This document shows, piece by piece, positions 18,769-29,783 of a stretch of 64,000 bases of DNA. Location of the stretch: contig NZ_CP132339.1 of assembly GCF_030944405.1 (NCBI RefSeq), forward strand, positions 4,278,001 to 4,342,000. The letters are read 5' to 3'. This DNA is from Janthinobacterium sp. J1-1 (GTDB taxonomy: Bacteria > Pseudomonadota > Gammaproteobacteria > Burkholderiales > Burkholderiaceae_D). Positions within the stretch are counted from its first letter, which is position 1. Each line of letters starts with the position of its first letter. Below the pieces are notes generated by a model that made no database searches, was not told the DNA's origin, and worked only from the letters and a program-made list of their open reading frames with translations. The translations under genes were made by a program, and so were the position numbers.

Positions 18769-18851
18769 TAAAATGCCCATGGCGGCGTTGCCGCGTCTTG
18801 CCGTACTATCGTACTGTCTGCGACGCGGCGCCTTGCCCTGAGCATTTTATT
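18767..18851. repeat. Nested inverted repeat between yegD-like and exonuclease genes
   Basis: Outer arms AATAAAATGC (18767-18776) and GCATTTTATT (18842-18851) are perfect 10-bp complements. Inside, GCCGCGTC pairs with GACGCGGC, and the centre holds GTACTATCGTAC. The outer arm overlaps the upstream stop codon. It lacks a T-tract on the plus strand. It may be a mobile palindromic unit, an RNA-stabilising hairpin or a processing site. Confidence 0.6.
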
Positions 18852-18887
18852 GATGTGCCCACTGCTGCACCTGAGAAAGCCCGCTAC

Positions 18888-19517
18888 ATGAATGTGTTTG
18901 AGCAACCGATCGTCATGATCGACTTTGAAACCACCGGTTTGTCGCCCGACATGGGCGACCGCATCACGGAAGTGGCGGCGCTGCGCATCGAGGGCGGGCG
19001 TATCACCGACCGCTTTGTGTCGCTGATCAACTGCAATGCACGCATTCCGTCGTTTATCACGGGCTTGACCGGGATTACCCAGGCGATGGTCGACAAGGCG
19101 CCGCCGGTGGCCGAGGTGGTGCCGCAGTTGCTGGACTTTATCGGCAGCGATGCCTTGTCGGCCCATAACGCCAGCTTCGATGAAAAATTCCTGCGCGCCG
19201 AAAGCGCCCGCCTGGACCTGGCACCAAAGCACCGCTCGCTGGTGTGTTCATTGAAACTGTCGCGCCGCGTGTTTCCAGGCCTGTCCAGCTACAAGCTGGG
19301 CCTGCTGTCCGGCCAGCTGGGCATCGCCTTCAAGAGCGCGGCCCACAGGGCCGAGTCCGATGCGGAAGTGGCCGCCCAGGTGCTGATCCATATCGGCCGC
19401 CATTTGCACAGCAATTACGGCATCGATGGCGTCGACGCCGAGCTGCTGGTGTCGCTGAACAAGCTGGCCGCCGCCAAGGTGCCGCAGTTTCTGCAGAAAC
19501 ATCCGCGCAAGCGTTAA
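18888..19517 (+). CDS. DnaQ-like 3'-5' exonuclease
   Basis: 209 aa from the ATG at 18888. The DEDDh motifs are visible: Asp12 and Glu14 in DFETTGL, Asp98 in AHNASFDEKF, and His153 and Asp158 in HRAESDAEV. The length is like the isolated exonuclease domain of DNA polymerase III epsilon or RNase T-type proteins. The rest is a short C-terminal helix region. It could be proofreading-like or RNA-directed; no polymerase-binding tail is evident. Confidence 0.9.
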   Translation: MNVFEQPIVMIDFETTGLSPDMGDRITEVAALRIEGGRITDRFVSLINCNARIPSFITGLTGITQAMVDKAPPVAEVVPQLLDFIGSDALSAHNASFDEKFLRAESARLDLAPKHRSLVCSLKLSRRVFPGLSSYKLGLLSGQLGIAFKSAAHRAESDAEVAAQVLIHIGRHLHSNYGIDGVDAELLVSLNKLAAAKVPQFLQKHPRKR

Positions 19518-19709
19518 CTCAGCGCGCCGACCCTCGCAGCCCGCCTTCCAGGCGGGCTCGGCAATCGATATAATTTTATTATTGCCTTTGAGTTCGCTCA
19601 AGCCTGCCGGTTCCCCCGAATTTACAATTCACTGCATCAGCGATATTGCCGTTGCGGGCTGCCGTGCCTGGCCGCCTGGCGTGATGACAGGGCAATCGAG
19701 GGGGCGCAC

Positions 19710-21092
19710 ATGGACAAGCACCATACTGCCAGGGACAGCCACCAGGCCTATATCTGGTTCCGCACGGCGGCCGAGCAAGGCAATGCCTATGCGCAATTCA
19801 ACCTGGGTTTGATGTATAAAAAAGGCGAGGGCGTCAGGCACGACGACGCGCGCGCCTTTATCTGGCTGCGCCTGGCCGCGCTGCAGGGGCTGGCGTTTGC
19901 GCAGAATCACCTGGGCGCCATGTATTACCACGGCCGCGGCGTGGCACAAAGCGACGAGGAGGCGGTGCAGTGGTTCCGCCGCGCGGCGGCGCAAGGCGAC
20001 GCCTCGGCCCAGCAGAACCTGGGGCAGATGTACCGCAAGGGACGCGGCGTGCTGCAAAACGACGAGCTGGCGCTGGCCTGGTTCTACCGTGCGTCCGAGC
20101 AGGGCGTGGCCAGCGCCCAGTCGCTGCTGGGCGAGGCCTATGCGCGGGGGCTGGGCGCAAAACGCAACGATGCGCTGGCGCTGGCCTGGTTCCGCAAGGC
20201 CGCGCTGCAGGGCGACGCCCAGGCCCAGCTGAACCTGGGCCTGGTGTACAAGCGGGGCCAGGGCGTGATGCAAAGCGATACCCAGGCCGTGGCCTGGTTC
20301 CGCCAGGCGGCCGCGCAAGGCCTGGCCGTGGCGCAGCGCCAGCTGGGCGTGGCCTATGCCGAAGGCGTGGGCGTGGCGCTGGACCAGTTGCGCGCTTACG
20401 CCTGGCTGCTGCGGGCGGCCGAGCAGGACGATGCCGACGCCCAGTTCAACCTGGGCCTGATGCTGGCGCGCGGCCAGGGCGTTGACCAGGACGAGGCGCG
20501 CGCCGTGGCCTGGTACCGCCGTGCCGCCCGACAAGGCCACTGCTCGGCGCAATACAACCTGGGCGGCATGCTGGCCGGCGGGCGCGGCGTGGCGCGCAAT
20601 GTGCGCGAGGCCGTCGAATGGTATCGCAAGGCGGCCGAGCAGGGCGCCGCCAACGCCCAGTTCAACCTGGGCGTGCTGTACGCCAACGGCGAGGGCGTGC
20701 CGCACGATCCGGCGCGCGCCGTGCGCTGGTACCGCAAGGCCGCCGACCAGGGCGACGCCAGCGCGCAAAACAACTTGGGCGTGATGTATGCGAACGGCCA
20801 TGGCGTGCCGCAGGACGACGACATGGCCGTGCACTGGTATGCGCGCGCGGCCGAACAGGGCCATGCGCTGGCCCAGTACAACCTGGGCGGCATGTACAAC
20901 AGCGGGCGCGGCGTGCCGAAAGACCCGGTGCGTTCCTATATGTGGGTGGCGTTGGCGGCCGAGAGCGGCGACGCCACGGCCGGCGGCGCCGTCGCCGGCT
21001 ATGCCCGCAAGCTGTCTACCGACGACCTGGGCCGGGCCCGCGCGCTGACCCGGCAATGGAAGCGCACGCGCGCCCCGGCGCCCGACTGCTAG
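19710..21092 (+). CDS. Sel1-repeat protein
   Basis: 460 aa made almost wholly of about 11 tandem 36-residue Sel1 repeats with the core A.WFRKAA.QG.A.AQ.NLG and G.GV. No signal peptide is visible, so it is probably a cytoplasmic scaffold. Repeats are also evident as a 108-base period in DNA. The repeat at GLGAKRND lacks the usual GV. The gene converges on an EAL-CBS-GGDEF gene, with both TAG stops drawn from one shared CTAG. Confidence 0.9.
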   Translation: MDKHHTARDSHQAYIWFRTAAEQGNAYAQFNLGLMYKKGEGVRHDDARAFIWLRLAALQGLAFAQNHLGAMYYHGRGVAQSDEEAVQWFRRAAAQGDASAQQNLGQMYRKGRGVLQNDELALAWFYRASEQGVASAQSLLGEAYARGLGAKRNDALALAWFRKAALQGDAQAQLNLGLVYKRGQGVMQSDTQAVAWFRQAAAQGLAVAQRQLGVAYAEGVGVALDQLRAYAWLLRAAEQDDADAQFNLGLMLARGQGVDQDEARAVAWYRRAARQGHCSAQYNLGGMLAGGRGVARNVREAVEWYRKAAEQGAANAQFNLGVLYANGEGVPHDPARAVRWYRKAADQGDASAQNNLGVMYANGHGVPQDDDMAVHWYARAAEQGHALAQYNLGGMYNSGRGVPKDPVRSYMWVALAAESGDATAGGAVAGYARKLSTDDLGRARALTRQWKRTRAPAPDC

Positions 21093-22975
21093 ATAGCGTC
21101 CGGGCGCGGCGCCGCCGCTTGCCGCCGGTCCAGGAACAGGCTGTTGCCATGGATTTTCTTGGCTTGCCGCTTGGCTTCCGCCGCCTGCGTGGCGATCTGG
21201 TGGTGGGTGTAATACTGGTGCGCCGAGACCTTGATCACGCCCAGCGACAGGCTGATCAATGAATAAAACACTTTCTTTCCCTGCCGGTCTTCGCTGATAT
21301 AGCCGCCGCGCTCGCAGTCGTCCACGCTGTAGAAGGCCAGGATGGCGGCCGCGAAGTCGTCCAGCATGGCCTGGCAGCGAGTCTCCCAGTCTTCGCTCTG
21401 GAACAGGATCATGAAATCGTCGCCGCCGATATGGCCGATGAAGTCGCGGTTGGCATCGCAATGGCTGCTGAGGATTTCTCCCGTCAGCTGGATCACGTCG
21501 TCGCCCTTGCGGTAGCCATACACGTCGTTGAAGGGCTTGAAATGATCGAGGTCGCAATAGCAGACCCAGAAGCGGCTGCCACTGTGCAGCAAACGGTCGA
21601 TATGCTCGTTGATCGGCACATTGCCGGGCAATTGCGTGAGCGGATTGGCGTAGCGGGCCGCATTGATCTGCATCTGCGTGATTTCACGCATCAAATCGTG
21701 GCCCGTGCCCATGCCCATGTAGCGGCCGTGCTCGGTGATGATGAAACCGTTGTACAGGTGATGGGCATCCGACTGGGCCATGATATAGCTCAGTTCCTGC
21801 AAGCTCGTTTCATGGTCGGCGATCAGGGGCTTGGCGTCCATGAACACGCTGCACGATTTCTTGCCATACAGTTCGCGCTGATACGGGCGGGCAAAATGGT
21901 CGATCATGTCGAAGCGGCTGATCAGGCCCAGCGGTACGCCGTCGTCCACCACGGGGATGATCATGAGCTTGGGTTCCTTCATGAAAATCTCGTACACCTC
22001 GTTGTTGTTCCTGGCCGTCGAAATCGATGACACGCGGTGCAGCAGCTTGCGGATGCTGGCGCCATTCTTTTCCAAACTGCTGCGCTGCGGATACACGGCC
22101 ACGCCGTTGCGCCCCAGCGCCTGCACCACTTCGGCCGGCAGCGCGCGCGCCGGCATGGCGTTGGGCCGGCCCAGATGGTAGCCCTGGCCGAACGCCACGC
22201 CCAGGTCGCGCAAGACCAGCAATTCCGTCTGTGCCTCAATGCCCTCGGCGATCACCAGGGTGCCGGACTTTTCCGCGATCTCCTGGATCGAGCGCACGAA
22301 CTGCAGTTTCACGGGGTCGTTATTGATGCCCTGGATAAAATGCATGTCGATCTTGACATATTCCGGCCGCAGCTCCGACCACAGGCGCAGGCTGGAAAAA
22401 CCTTCGCCCAGGTCGTCGATGGCGATCTGGAAGCCCATGTTACGGTAATGCAGCACGGCTTCGCGCATCAGCTCGTAATCATAAGTGGGCTGGTTTTCCG
22501 TCAGTTCGATGATCACCCGTTCCGGGTTGATGCCGATCTGCTCGATGTATTCCAGGGTTTCACCGTGGCGCGCATTGCGCAGCAACAGGCATTCCGGGCT
22601 GACATTGAGAAACAGCTTGCCTGGCAGATTCAATTCGGCGAAGCGTTCCAGCACCACCTGCCGGCACAGATGCTCGACCTCCAGCGTCAGGCCGCAGGCG
22701 CGCGCCACCTTGAACAGATTCATGGGCGCATGCAGGGGGCTGTCGGACGGCCCGCGTATCAGGCCCTCGTAGCCGATGATGTTGCCGCTGGCCATCTGGA
22801 TAATCGGCTGGAACAGGGCGCTGAGCTTGCGCCCGGCCAGGATATCGTGCAATACATCGGCGGCTTCGACTGTCATGGGGAGCGGGGACGATGCCGGCGG
22901 TTTCAAATAGGCCACATTCGCAGGCAGCGCTGGGTCCGGGGCGGACATGGCGGAAGAGAGAGCGAATGTGTGCAT
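21089..22975 (-). CDS. EAL-CBS-GGDEF cyclic-di-GMP protein
   Basis: 628 aa. The EAL domain is about residues 45-275, with Glu70 in EGLIRGP, Asn124 in FLNVSP, ELTEN (157-161), Asp187-Asp188 in AIDDLGEGFSSL, Lys208 in VKIDMHF and Glu244 in AEGIEAQ. Metal and catalytic residues are kept although the signature reads EGL and loop 6 reads DDLGEG rather than DDFGTG. A CBS pair covers about 305-435. The GGDEF domain is about 445-610 with GGDDF (517-521). It probably makes or degrades c-di-GMP under control of a nucleotide bound to CBS. The start is uncertain because neither ATG has a good Shine-Dalgarno. Confidence 0.9.
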   Translation of the reverse strand: MHTFALSSAMSAPDPALPANVAYLKPPASSPLPMTVEAADVLHDILAGRKLSALFQPIIQMASGNIIGYEGLIRGPSDSPLHAPMNLFKVARACGLTLEVEHLCRQVVLERFAELNLPGKLFLNVSPECLLLRNARHGETLEYIEQIGINPERVIIELTENQPTYDYELMREAVLHYRNMGFQIAIDDLGEGFSSLRLWSELRPEYVKIDMHFIQGINNDPVKLQFVRSIQEIAEKSGTLVIAEGIEAQTELLVLRDLGVAFGQGYHLGRPNAMPARALPAEVVQALGRNGVAVYPQRSSLEKNGASIRKLLHRVSSISTARNNNEVYEIFMKEPKLMIIPVVDDGVPLGLISRFDMIDHFARPYQRELYGKKSCSVFMDAKPLIADHETSLQELSYIMAQSDAHHLYNGFIITEHGRYMGMGTGHDLMREITQMQINAARYANPLTQLPGNVPINEHIDRLLHSGSRFWVCYCDLDHFKPFNDVYGYRKGDDVIQLTGEILSSHCDANRDFIGHIGGDDFMILFQSEDWETRCQAMLDDFAAAILAFYSVDDCERGGYISEDRQGKKVFYSLISLSLGVIKVSAHQYYTHHQIATQAAEAKRQAKKIHGNSLFLDRRQAAAPRPDAI

Positions 22976-23290
22976 GGCGAAAGGTGGTGCGTGATAGTGG
23001 CACGGCCACCGGACGGGCCATGATCATGTTGCCTATAGTAAATATGTTTTATGACCGCTTGATGAAATGCGAGCGCTTCTGACAATATTTCTTTACTGGC
23101 GATTAACAGTGCGTGATTTTCCGTAGCACGCAATAAACGGCTTTTTGAGCCGTAGTATCCTGAAATTCTCCAAATAAAAAATGGAGAAACGCTGGTATAA
23201 CTGTGCATTAAAAACTGCGATACGCGCTATGATTTATGTTGGCGAAAGTCAACATGGGCAGCCGCAGGCTTGCTTCCTTAGACATCTACA
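22976..23290. other. Divergent intergenic region with four inverted repeats
   Basis: No gene seen in 315 bp. It holds GCGTG..CACGC (23111-23131), ACGGCT-TTTTG-AGCCGT (23137-23153), TTCTCCA-aataaaaaa-TGGAGAA (23166-23188) and ATGTTG-gcgaaagt-CAACAT (23236-23255). It is AT-richer than its surroundings. It must hold promoters for both flanking genes; none is clear enough to place. Confidence 0.5.
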
Positions 23291-25477
<2,187 letters not shown>

Positions 25478-25483
25478 GAAGCG

Positions 25484-25590
25484 CAGGTCGGATTAGCGGG
25501 GCGCAGCCCCGCGTAATCCGACAACATTGTTGGCGTTGATTAGCGCCTCTGGTGGTGTTGGATTACGCGCAAGCGCTAATCCGACCTACG
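25484..25590. repeat. Dispersed palindromic element, paired form
   Basis: Starts CAGGTCGGATTAGCGGG, continues CCCGCGTAATCCGAC, CAACATTGTTGG, a spacer, then GGATTACGCGCAAGCGC and TAATCCGACCTACG. It has the same arms and the same CAACATTGTTGG centre as the element at 5791-5917. It lies between the peptidase and the STM4011-family gene, converging from both sides. Its right part supplies the last codons and stop of that radical SAM gene. Confidence 0.85.
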
Positions 25591-26475
25591 GTCACACGGC
25601 GACATGGTCACAATCCTGGCCAATACACCGTCCCCAAACACCGTCTGAAACGGCAAATCCTTGCGCTGCGCATAGCCGATATAGCAGTCGCACTTGAAAC
25701 GCGGGCAGCTGCGTTCCTGCAGCATGTCGGCCAGATTATCCTGATACAGATTCCCCAGCCGCTCCGGCAAAAAATGGCAGCGCGCCAGCTCGCCGTCGCC
25801 GTCGACCGACAGCGCCGTCTCGCCGGCGTAGCATCCCTTGCCGCGTGACGGTACCGGGCGCCGGTTCTGCAAAAACCACGGATCGATGGCATCGAGCCAT
25901 TCCAGGTCCTCGGCGCTGTAGTAGCCGGGACCGCGCCGGTCATAGGCATTCAGCCATAAATAGACGTGTTCTGGCAGCGCCGCGCGCAGCGCTTGAATGG
26001 CGTCGTAGTGTGCATGCAGCGCCACCACCCCGACCGAATAGCGCACGCCCATGGCGTCCAGCCGCGCGCAGCGTTCGACAAAGCGCGCGATTGTCGTCTG
26101 GCCCGGGTGATAGGTGCACCACAGGCCGATCTTGGCGCGGCTGGCAGCATGCATCTCGCTCAGCCACGCAAGCGGGCCGGCCAGGTTGGTCTGCAGCGCC
26201 ACCTGCCGCACATGGGGCAGGGCCGCCAGCGCCTGCATGGCGCTGCGGTAATGGCGCCGCACCAGCGCTTCGCCCCACGGCGTAAACAGCACGCTGATGG
26301 CGCGCGTCTGCCGCGCCACCCAGCCGGTAAAGCGGGCCACTTCCCGCGCATCGCGCGCCAGCACGGCGCGGCTGTCCTGCTTCTTGGCGAAGGGGCAGTA
26401 GGCGCAGGCGTAGTTGCAGCTCGATAGCGTACCCCTGTATAAGAGGGACAAGCTTCCGGGTGGCGCTGTCAGCAT
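25576..26475 (-). CDS. STM4011-family radical SAM protein
   Basis: 299 aa, last gene of the STM4015-to-STM4011 cassette. Radical SAM cluster cysteines are in SSCNYACAYCPFAK (CxxxCxxC). The C-terminal part has further cysteines (GCYAGETALSVDGDGELARC, then SCPRFKCDCYIGYA) in a SPASM/twitch-like pattern that would bind a second iron-sulfur cluster, as in peptide-modifying radical SAM enzymes. It overlaps the STM4012-family gene by 7 bp. The final residues, about DRRSD plus TAG, are encoded by a palindromic repeat. The substrate is unknown. Confidence 0.9.
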   Translation of the reverse strand: MLTAPPGSLSLLYRGTLSSCNYACAYCPFAKKQDSRAVLARDAREVARFTGWVARQTRAISVLFTPWGEALVRRHYRSAMQALAALPHVRQVALQTNLAGPLAWLSEMHAASRAKIGLWCTYHPGQTTIARFVERCARLDAMGVRYSVGVVALHAHYDAIQALRAALPEHVYLWLNAYDRRGPGYYSAEDLEWLDAIDPWFLQNRRPVPSRGKGCYAGETALSVDGDGELARCHFLPERLGNLYQDNLADMLQERSCPRFKCDCYIGYAQRKDLPFQTVFGDGVLARIVTMSPCDRRSD

Positions 26476-27848
26476 GCCTGGCCGCTTTCGGCCATCAGCG
26501 CGCGCACGGTATTCGACGCCAGCCAGGGGCCGATGGTGTCGGCGTAGGAGTAGCCATTGTCATTCAGGCGCAGCAGCGGCCCATGCTGCGTCACCAGTTC
26601 CAGCGCAAACAGTTCGGCCAGCTGCGGCAGGTCCAGCAGGCAGTCGCTGCCGAAACGGGCCATGTAGGCGTCCAGGTCCAGGCCCGGCTCCGTCAGCAGC
26701 GACTGGATCACATAGCGGCGCCGTTGATCCTCGTCCCCCAGCCGATAGCCATGTTCGGCCTGTGCGAAGCGCGCTTCGTCCAGCGCCAGGTAGTTGTCGA
26801 TAATGCCGATGGTTTCCGTGCGCGCCACCGCGTATTCGCTCGAATAGTGCAGCTGCGACGTGTACGAACGGGCGCCCGCACCCAGGCCCACCATGCCGTC
26901 GTTCTGGCAGCAGTAGGAGGGGCCGGCGTCTTCGGGCGCATGCGGAGCGCGGAACATGCGCATCGAAACCTGCACATAGCCCTGGGCGCGCAGGTGGTCG
27001 CGCGCGGCCGCGTACAGGGCCAGGCGGCTGTCGCCGTCGCGCGCCAGCATGATGGGGTCCAGGGTCCCGGCGCCCTTGCGGCGCGCGATCTTGCCCAGGC
27101 CAGTCTGCTCGCGCACATACAGCGGATACAGATAGATTTCTTCGGGCCGGAACGCCAGCGCGCTGTCGATCGACGCCAGCAGGCTGGCCACCGTCTGGCC
27201 CGCGATGCCGTAGATCAGGTCCAGGTTCAGGGTGGGAAACCCCGCTTCGCGGATCAGGGCGATGGCCTGGCGCACGGTGGAGTTTTGTTGGGGCCGCGCC
27301 AGCGCGCGCATTTCGCCGGCGGCAAAGCTCTGGATGCCCAGGCTGACCCGGTCGATGCCATGCGCGCGGCAGACGGCCAGCCGCTCGGCCGTAATGGTTT
27401 CGGGCGAGGCTTCGATGCCGGCCGGCGTGGCCTGCAAATCGATGCCGAGGATATCGCGCGCGCCGCACAGCAGGGTGTCGAGCTGCGACGCCGACAGATA
27501 GGTCGGTGTACCGCCACCGAGCGCGAAGCGGGCAAAGCGTCGCTCACCGAGGGCGCCGTCCATCGCGCGCATCTGCACCAGCACCTGCTGCACATAGCGC
27601 TCGACCATCTCGGCGCTGGGCCGCGCCATGGCGAACAGATTGCAGAAGCCGCAGCGCATTTCGCAGAACGGAATATGGATGTAGGCGAACAGGGCGGAAC
27701 GGTCCTGCCGCGCCCAGATGGGCGCCAGCGGCGTGGCCCGGGCCAGTGTGCGGTAGGCCGCCTTGTGCGGGTAAGAATAAGAATACGCCTGGTAAGGCGT
27801 GTGGCGCATGCGCTGCGCCAGGGTACCCGGCTGTTCGGATGGATTCAC
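26469..27848 (-). CDS. STM4012-family radical SAM protein (HemN/HemW-like)
   Basis: 459 aa from a GTG that overlaps the upstream TGA (GTGA). The radical SAM motif is IPFCEMRCGFCNLF. A HemN/HemW-type architecture follows: GGGTPTYL, SLGIQSF, NLDLIYGIAGQT and a C-terminal winged-helix-like HemN_C part. HemN/HemW relatives act on haem or porphyrin precursors or carry haem, but members of this group sit in the five-gene cassette and their substrate is not established. Confidence 0.9.
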   Translation of the reverse strand: MNPSEQPGTLAQRMRHTPYQAYSYSYPHKAAYRTLARATPLAPIWARQDRSALFAYIHIPFCEMRCGFCNLFAMARPSAEMVERYVQQVLVQMRAMDGALGERRFARFALGGGTPTYLSASQLDTLLCGARDILGIDLQATPAGIEASPETITAERLAVCRAHGIDRVSLGIQSFAAGEMRALARPQQNSTVRQAIALIREAGFPTLNLDLIYGIAGQTVASLLASIDSALAFRPEEIYLYPLYVREQTGLGKIARRKGAGTLDPIMLARDGDSRLALYAAARDHLRAQGYVQVSMRMFRAPHAPEDAGPSYCCQNDGMVGLGAGARSYTSQLHYSSEYAVARTETIGIIDNYLALDEARFAQAEHGYRLGDEDQRRRYVIQSLLTEPGLDLDAYMARFGSDCLLDLPQLAELFALELVTQHGPLLRLNDNGYSYADTIGPWLASNTVRALMAESGQAC

Positions 27849-28684
27849 GGTGCGGCTCCCTGGGAATGCTGGTGTGAAGGTTCAATGAAAAAATGCGCGT
27901 ACGGCACGTTCCAGACGCTGTCGTGGGCCACGCGGTGGCCGCGGTAGCCGTCTTCGCCATAGGCACTGCCGTGGTCCGAGCAGACGATGGCAAAGGTCGG
28001 CGCACGTCCGGCGCAGGCGTCGAACAGCGGCGCCAGCGCCTGGTCGACATAGCGCAGCGCGGCCGCGTGGCTATCGAGATTATCAAGCCGGCAGCCGGGC
28101 AGGTAGGCGCGGTTCGGCGTATGCAGGGCCGCCACGTTGATGAATAAAAAAGTGCGCTGGTCGTTTTCCGCCAGCAGCCGGGTGGCCAAGGCCACCTGTT
28201 TTTCCGTGGAATGGCGCCCGGCCACGCCCATGCCGGCGCTCCAGTGACTTTCCTGGAACAGCGCCGGCAGCACACGGCCCAGCGCCGTTTGTTTGTTAAA
28301 AAAGCCCACGCCGCCGATGCAGATGGTGCGGTAGCCGCGCGCGGCCAGCGCCTCGGGGATGCTCGCTTCCTCGAAGGCGAAGGTGCGTGGCGACGTCGTC
28401 TCGCTGCCGGCAAAGGCGCTGGCGAACAGGCGCGGATGGCGGCTGGGCGCGCAGGGCGTCGGCAAAAAGCCGGCAAAGAAGGCCTGGTGTGCGGCGTAGG
28501 TAAAGGTGGCGGGCGAGTGGCGCTTGTCCCAGCCCGTGGCCGGCAGGAAGCGCCCAAGCACCGGCAGTTCGCCTGCCTCGAACAGGGCCTGCGCCACGTC
28601 GTAACGCAGGGTGTCGAGGGTAAGGAAGACCATATCGTGGCTGCCCACGACAAGGTTCATGTCGGGAATGGCCGGCTCAGTCAT
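27845..28684 (-). CDS. STM4013-family sulfatase/alkaline-phosphatase-fold hydrolase
   Basis: 279 aa from the ATG at 28684, which overlaps the STM4014-family gene by 8 bp. The alkaline phosphatase superfamily core is seen as VFLTLDTLRYD (metal-binding Asp and the Thr nucleophile position) and CSDHGSAYGEDGYRGHRV (metal-binding DHG). It is shorter than normal sulfatases and lacks a signal peptide, so it acts in the cytoplasm. It may cleave or transfer a phosphate, sulfate or phospho-group for the cassette. Confidence 0.85.
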   Translation of the reverse strand: MTEPAIPDMNLVVGSHDMVFLTLDTLRYDVAQALFEAGELPVLGRFLPATGWDKRHSPATFTYAAHQAFFAGFLPTPCAPSRHPRLFASAFAGSETTSPRTFAFEEASIPEALAARGYRTICIGGVGFFNKQTALGRVLPALFQESHWSAGMGVAGRHSTEKQVALATRLLAENDQRTFLFINVAALHTPNRAYLPGCRLDNLDSHAAALRYVDQALAPLFDACAGRAPTFAIVCSDHGSAYGEDGYRGHRVAHDSVWNVPYAHFFIEPSHQHSQGAAP

Positions 28685-29771
28685 GATGGAAGTGCCGCAG
28701 CTGCGCCACATGGGTATCGTGCCCCTGCCACAAGAGGCCGGGCAGCAGGTCGCCAAACGCATTCGCCTCCAGCACGTGGGCCTGACCACGGCGCACCACC
28801 AGGTCGTAGCCGGCCACGCCGCTGGCGGGAAAGGCCAGCGCCGCCTGGCGGGTAGCCGCTTCCAGCGCCGCCATGTCAAGCTCGTTCAGCAGCGAGCAAG
28901 GATCGCCGCGCTGGTTGTCCAGGTGCAGATTGGTCATCATTTGCGTGCCCAGGCGCGCCACCCGGTGCGCGGGCTGGCCGGCAATCGCCACCACGCGCAG
29001 GTCATAATGGCTGTCGCCGCAGCGCGGCTTGGCTAGCCAGGCTTCCGCATACAATTCCTGCTTGGCCAGCGCGTCGACTAGGGCGGCGATATCGGCGGCG
29101 TTTTCATGGCGCGCGATGCGCTTGACATTGAACAGCCGCGTTGCGCCGTCCACCTGCACGATGCTGGCCGAGGTGGTGGCCTGCTGGCGGCCGCTCCGGT
29201 TGCGCCGGTAGGCCACCACGCCCGAGGCGGACGAGCCATAGCGCGGTTTCAGGTAGACCCGATCAAGATCGTGCTGGTGCAGCAGCGACTGCAGATGGTC
29301 GTAGCCGTCGATACGTCCAAGCAGCGCGGGGATCACTACGCCGTGCTCGGCCAGGTGGCGCTGGCAAGCCAGTTTGTCGGTCATCAGGGTAATCTCGCCC
29401 GGCGCGTTGAAAACATGCGCCCGGGGCAGGGCGGCCAGCTGGCGTGACAGGCGCGCCATGGCGTCCGAGAAACCGGCAAACCAGGCGTCCATCGCCAGCA
29501 GTTCGCCATGCTCGGGCGCACGCACGGGCGCGCGGTCCAGCAGGCGGCAGCCGTCGTGCAGCAGCTGCACATGCGTTGCCGCATCGTCGCCCGGCGGTTC
29601 GATCTTGAACCGGCAGGGCTGGCTCAGCGCGGTCTCAAGCAAGGCCGGCTGCGCCAGCCAGTCGCGCCATTCGAGCACCCGGGCAGGCGGCAGCGCCAGC
29701 TGCGCGCGCGCCGCCTGCAGCAGGCGCACGCGCTTGCTGCCACCGGTGGCCAGCAAGATCATCGCGGACAA
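28677..29771 (-). CDS. STM4014-family ATP-grasp-like protein
   Basis: 364 aa. The TTG at 29771 is chosen because GAGGG lies six bases before it; the ATG at 29762 is too far from that site. ATP-grasp features: VYLKPRYGSSASGVVAYRR (ATP-binding Lys and glycine loop), DLRVVAIAGQPAHRVARLG, and metal-binding EANAFGD. ATP-grasp enzymes join carboxylates to amines or thiols through an acyl phosphate, as in peptide ligases. Here the likely acceptor or substrate is the product or partner of the radical SAM enzymes. The stop is in the STM4013-family gene. Confidence 0.85.
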   Translation of the reverse strand: MSAMILLATGGSKRVRLLQAARAQLALPPARVLEWRDWLAQPALLETALSQPCRFKIEPPGDDAATHVQLLHDGCRLLDRAPVRAPEHGELLAMDAWFAGFSDAMARLSRQLAALPRAHVFNAPGEITLMTDKLACQRHLAEHGVVIPALLGRIDGYDHLQSLLHQHDLDRVYLKPRYGSSASGVVAYRRNRSGRQQATTSASIVQVDGATRLFNVKRIARHENAADIAALVDALAKQELYAEAWLAKPRCGDSHYDLRVVAIAGQPAHRVARLGTQMMTNLHLDNQRGDPCSLLNELDMAALEAATRQAALAFPASGVAGYDLVVRRGQAHVLEANAFGDLLPGLLWQGHDTHVAQLRHFHHD

Positions 29772-29783
29772 GGCGTACCCTCT

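Noticed and set aside
19710..21092. 108-base direct repeats as a possible CRISPR or satellite
   Set aside because: They are coding repeats: each unit translates to a Sel1 motif in one frame, and units diverge at third positions.
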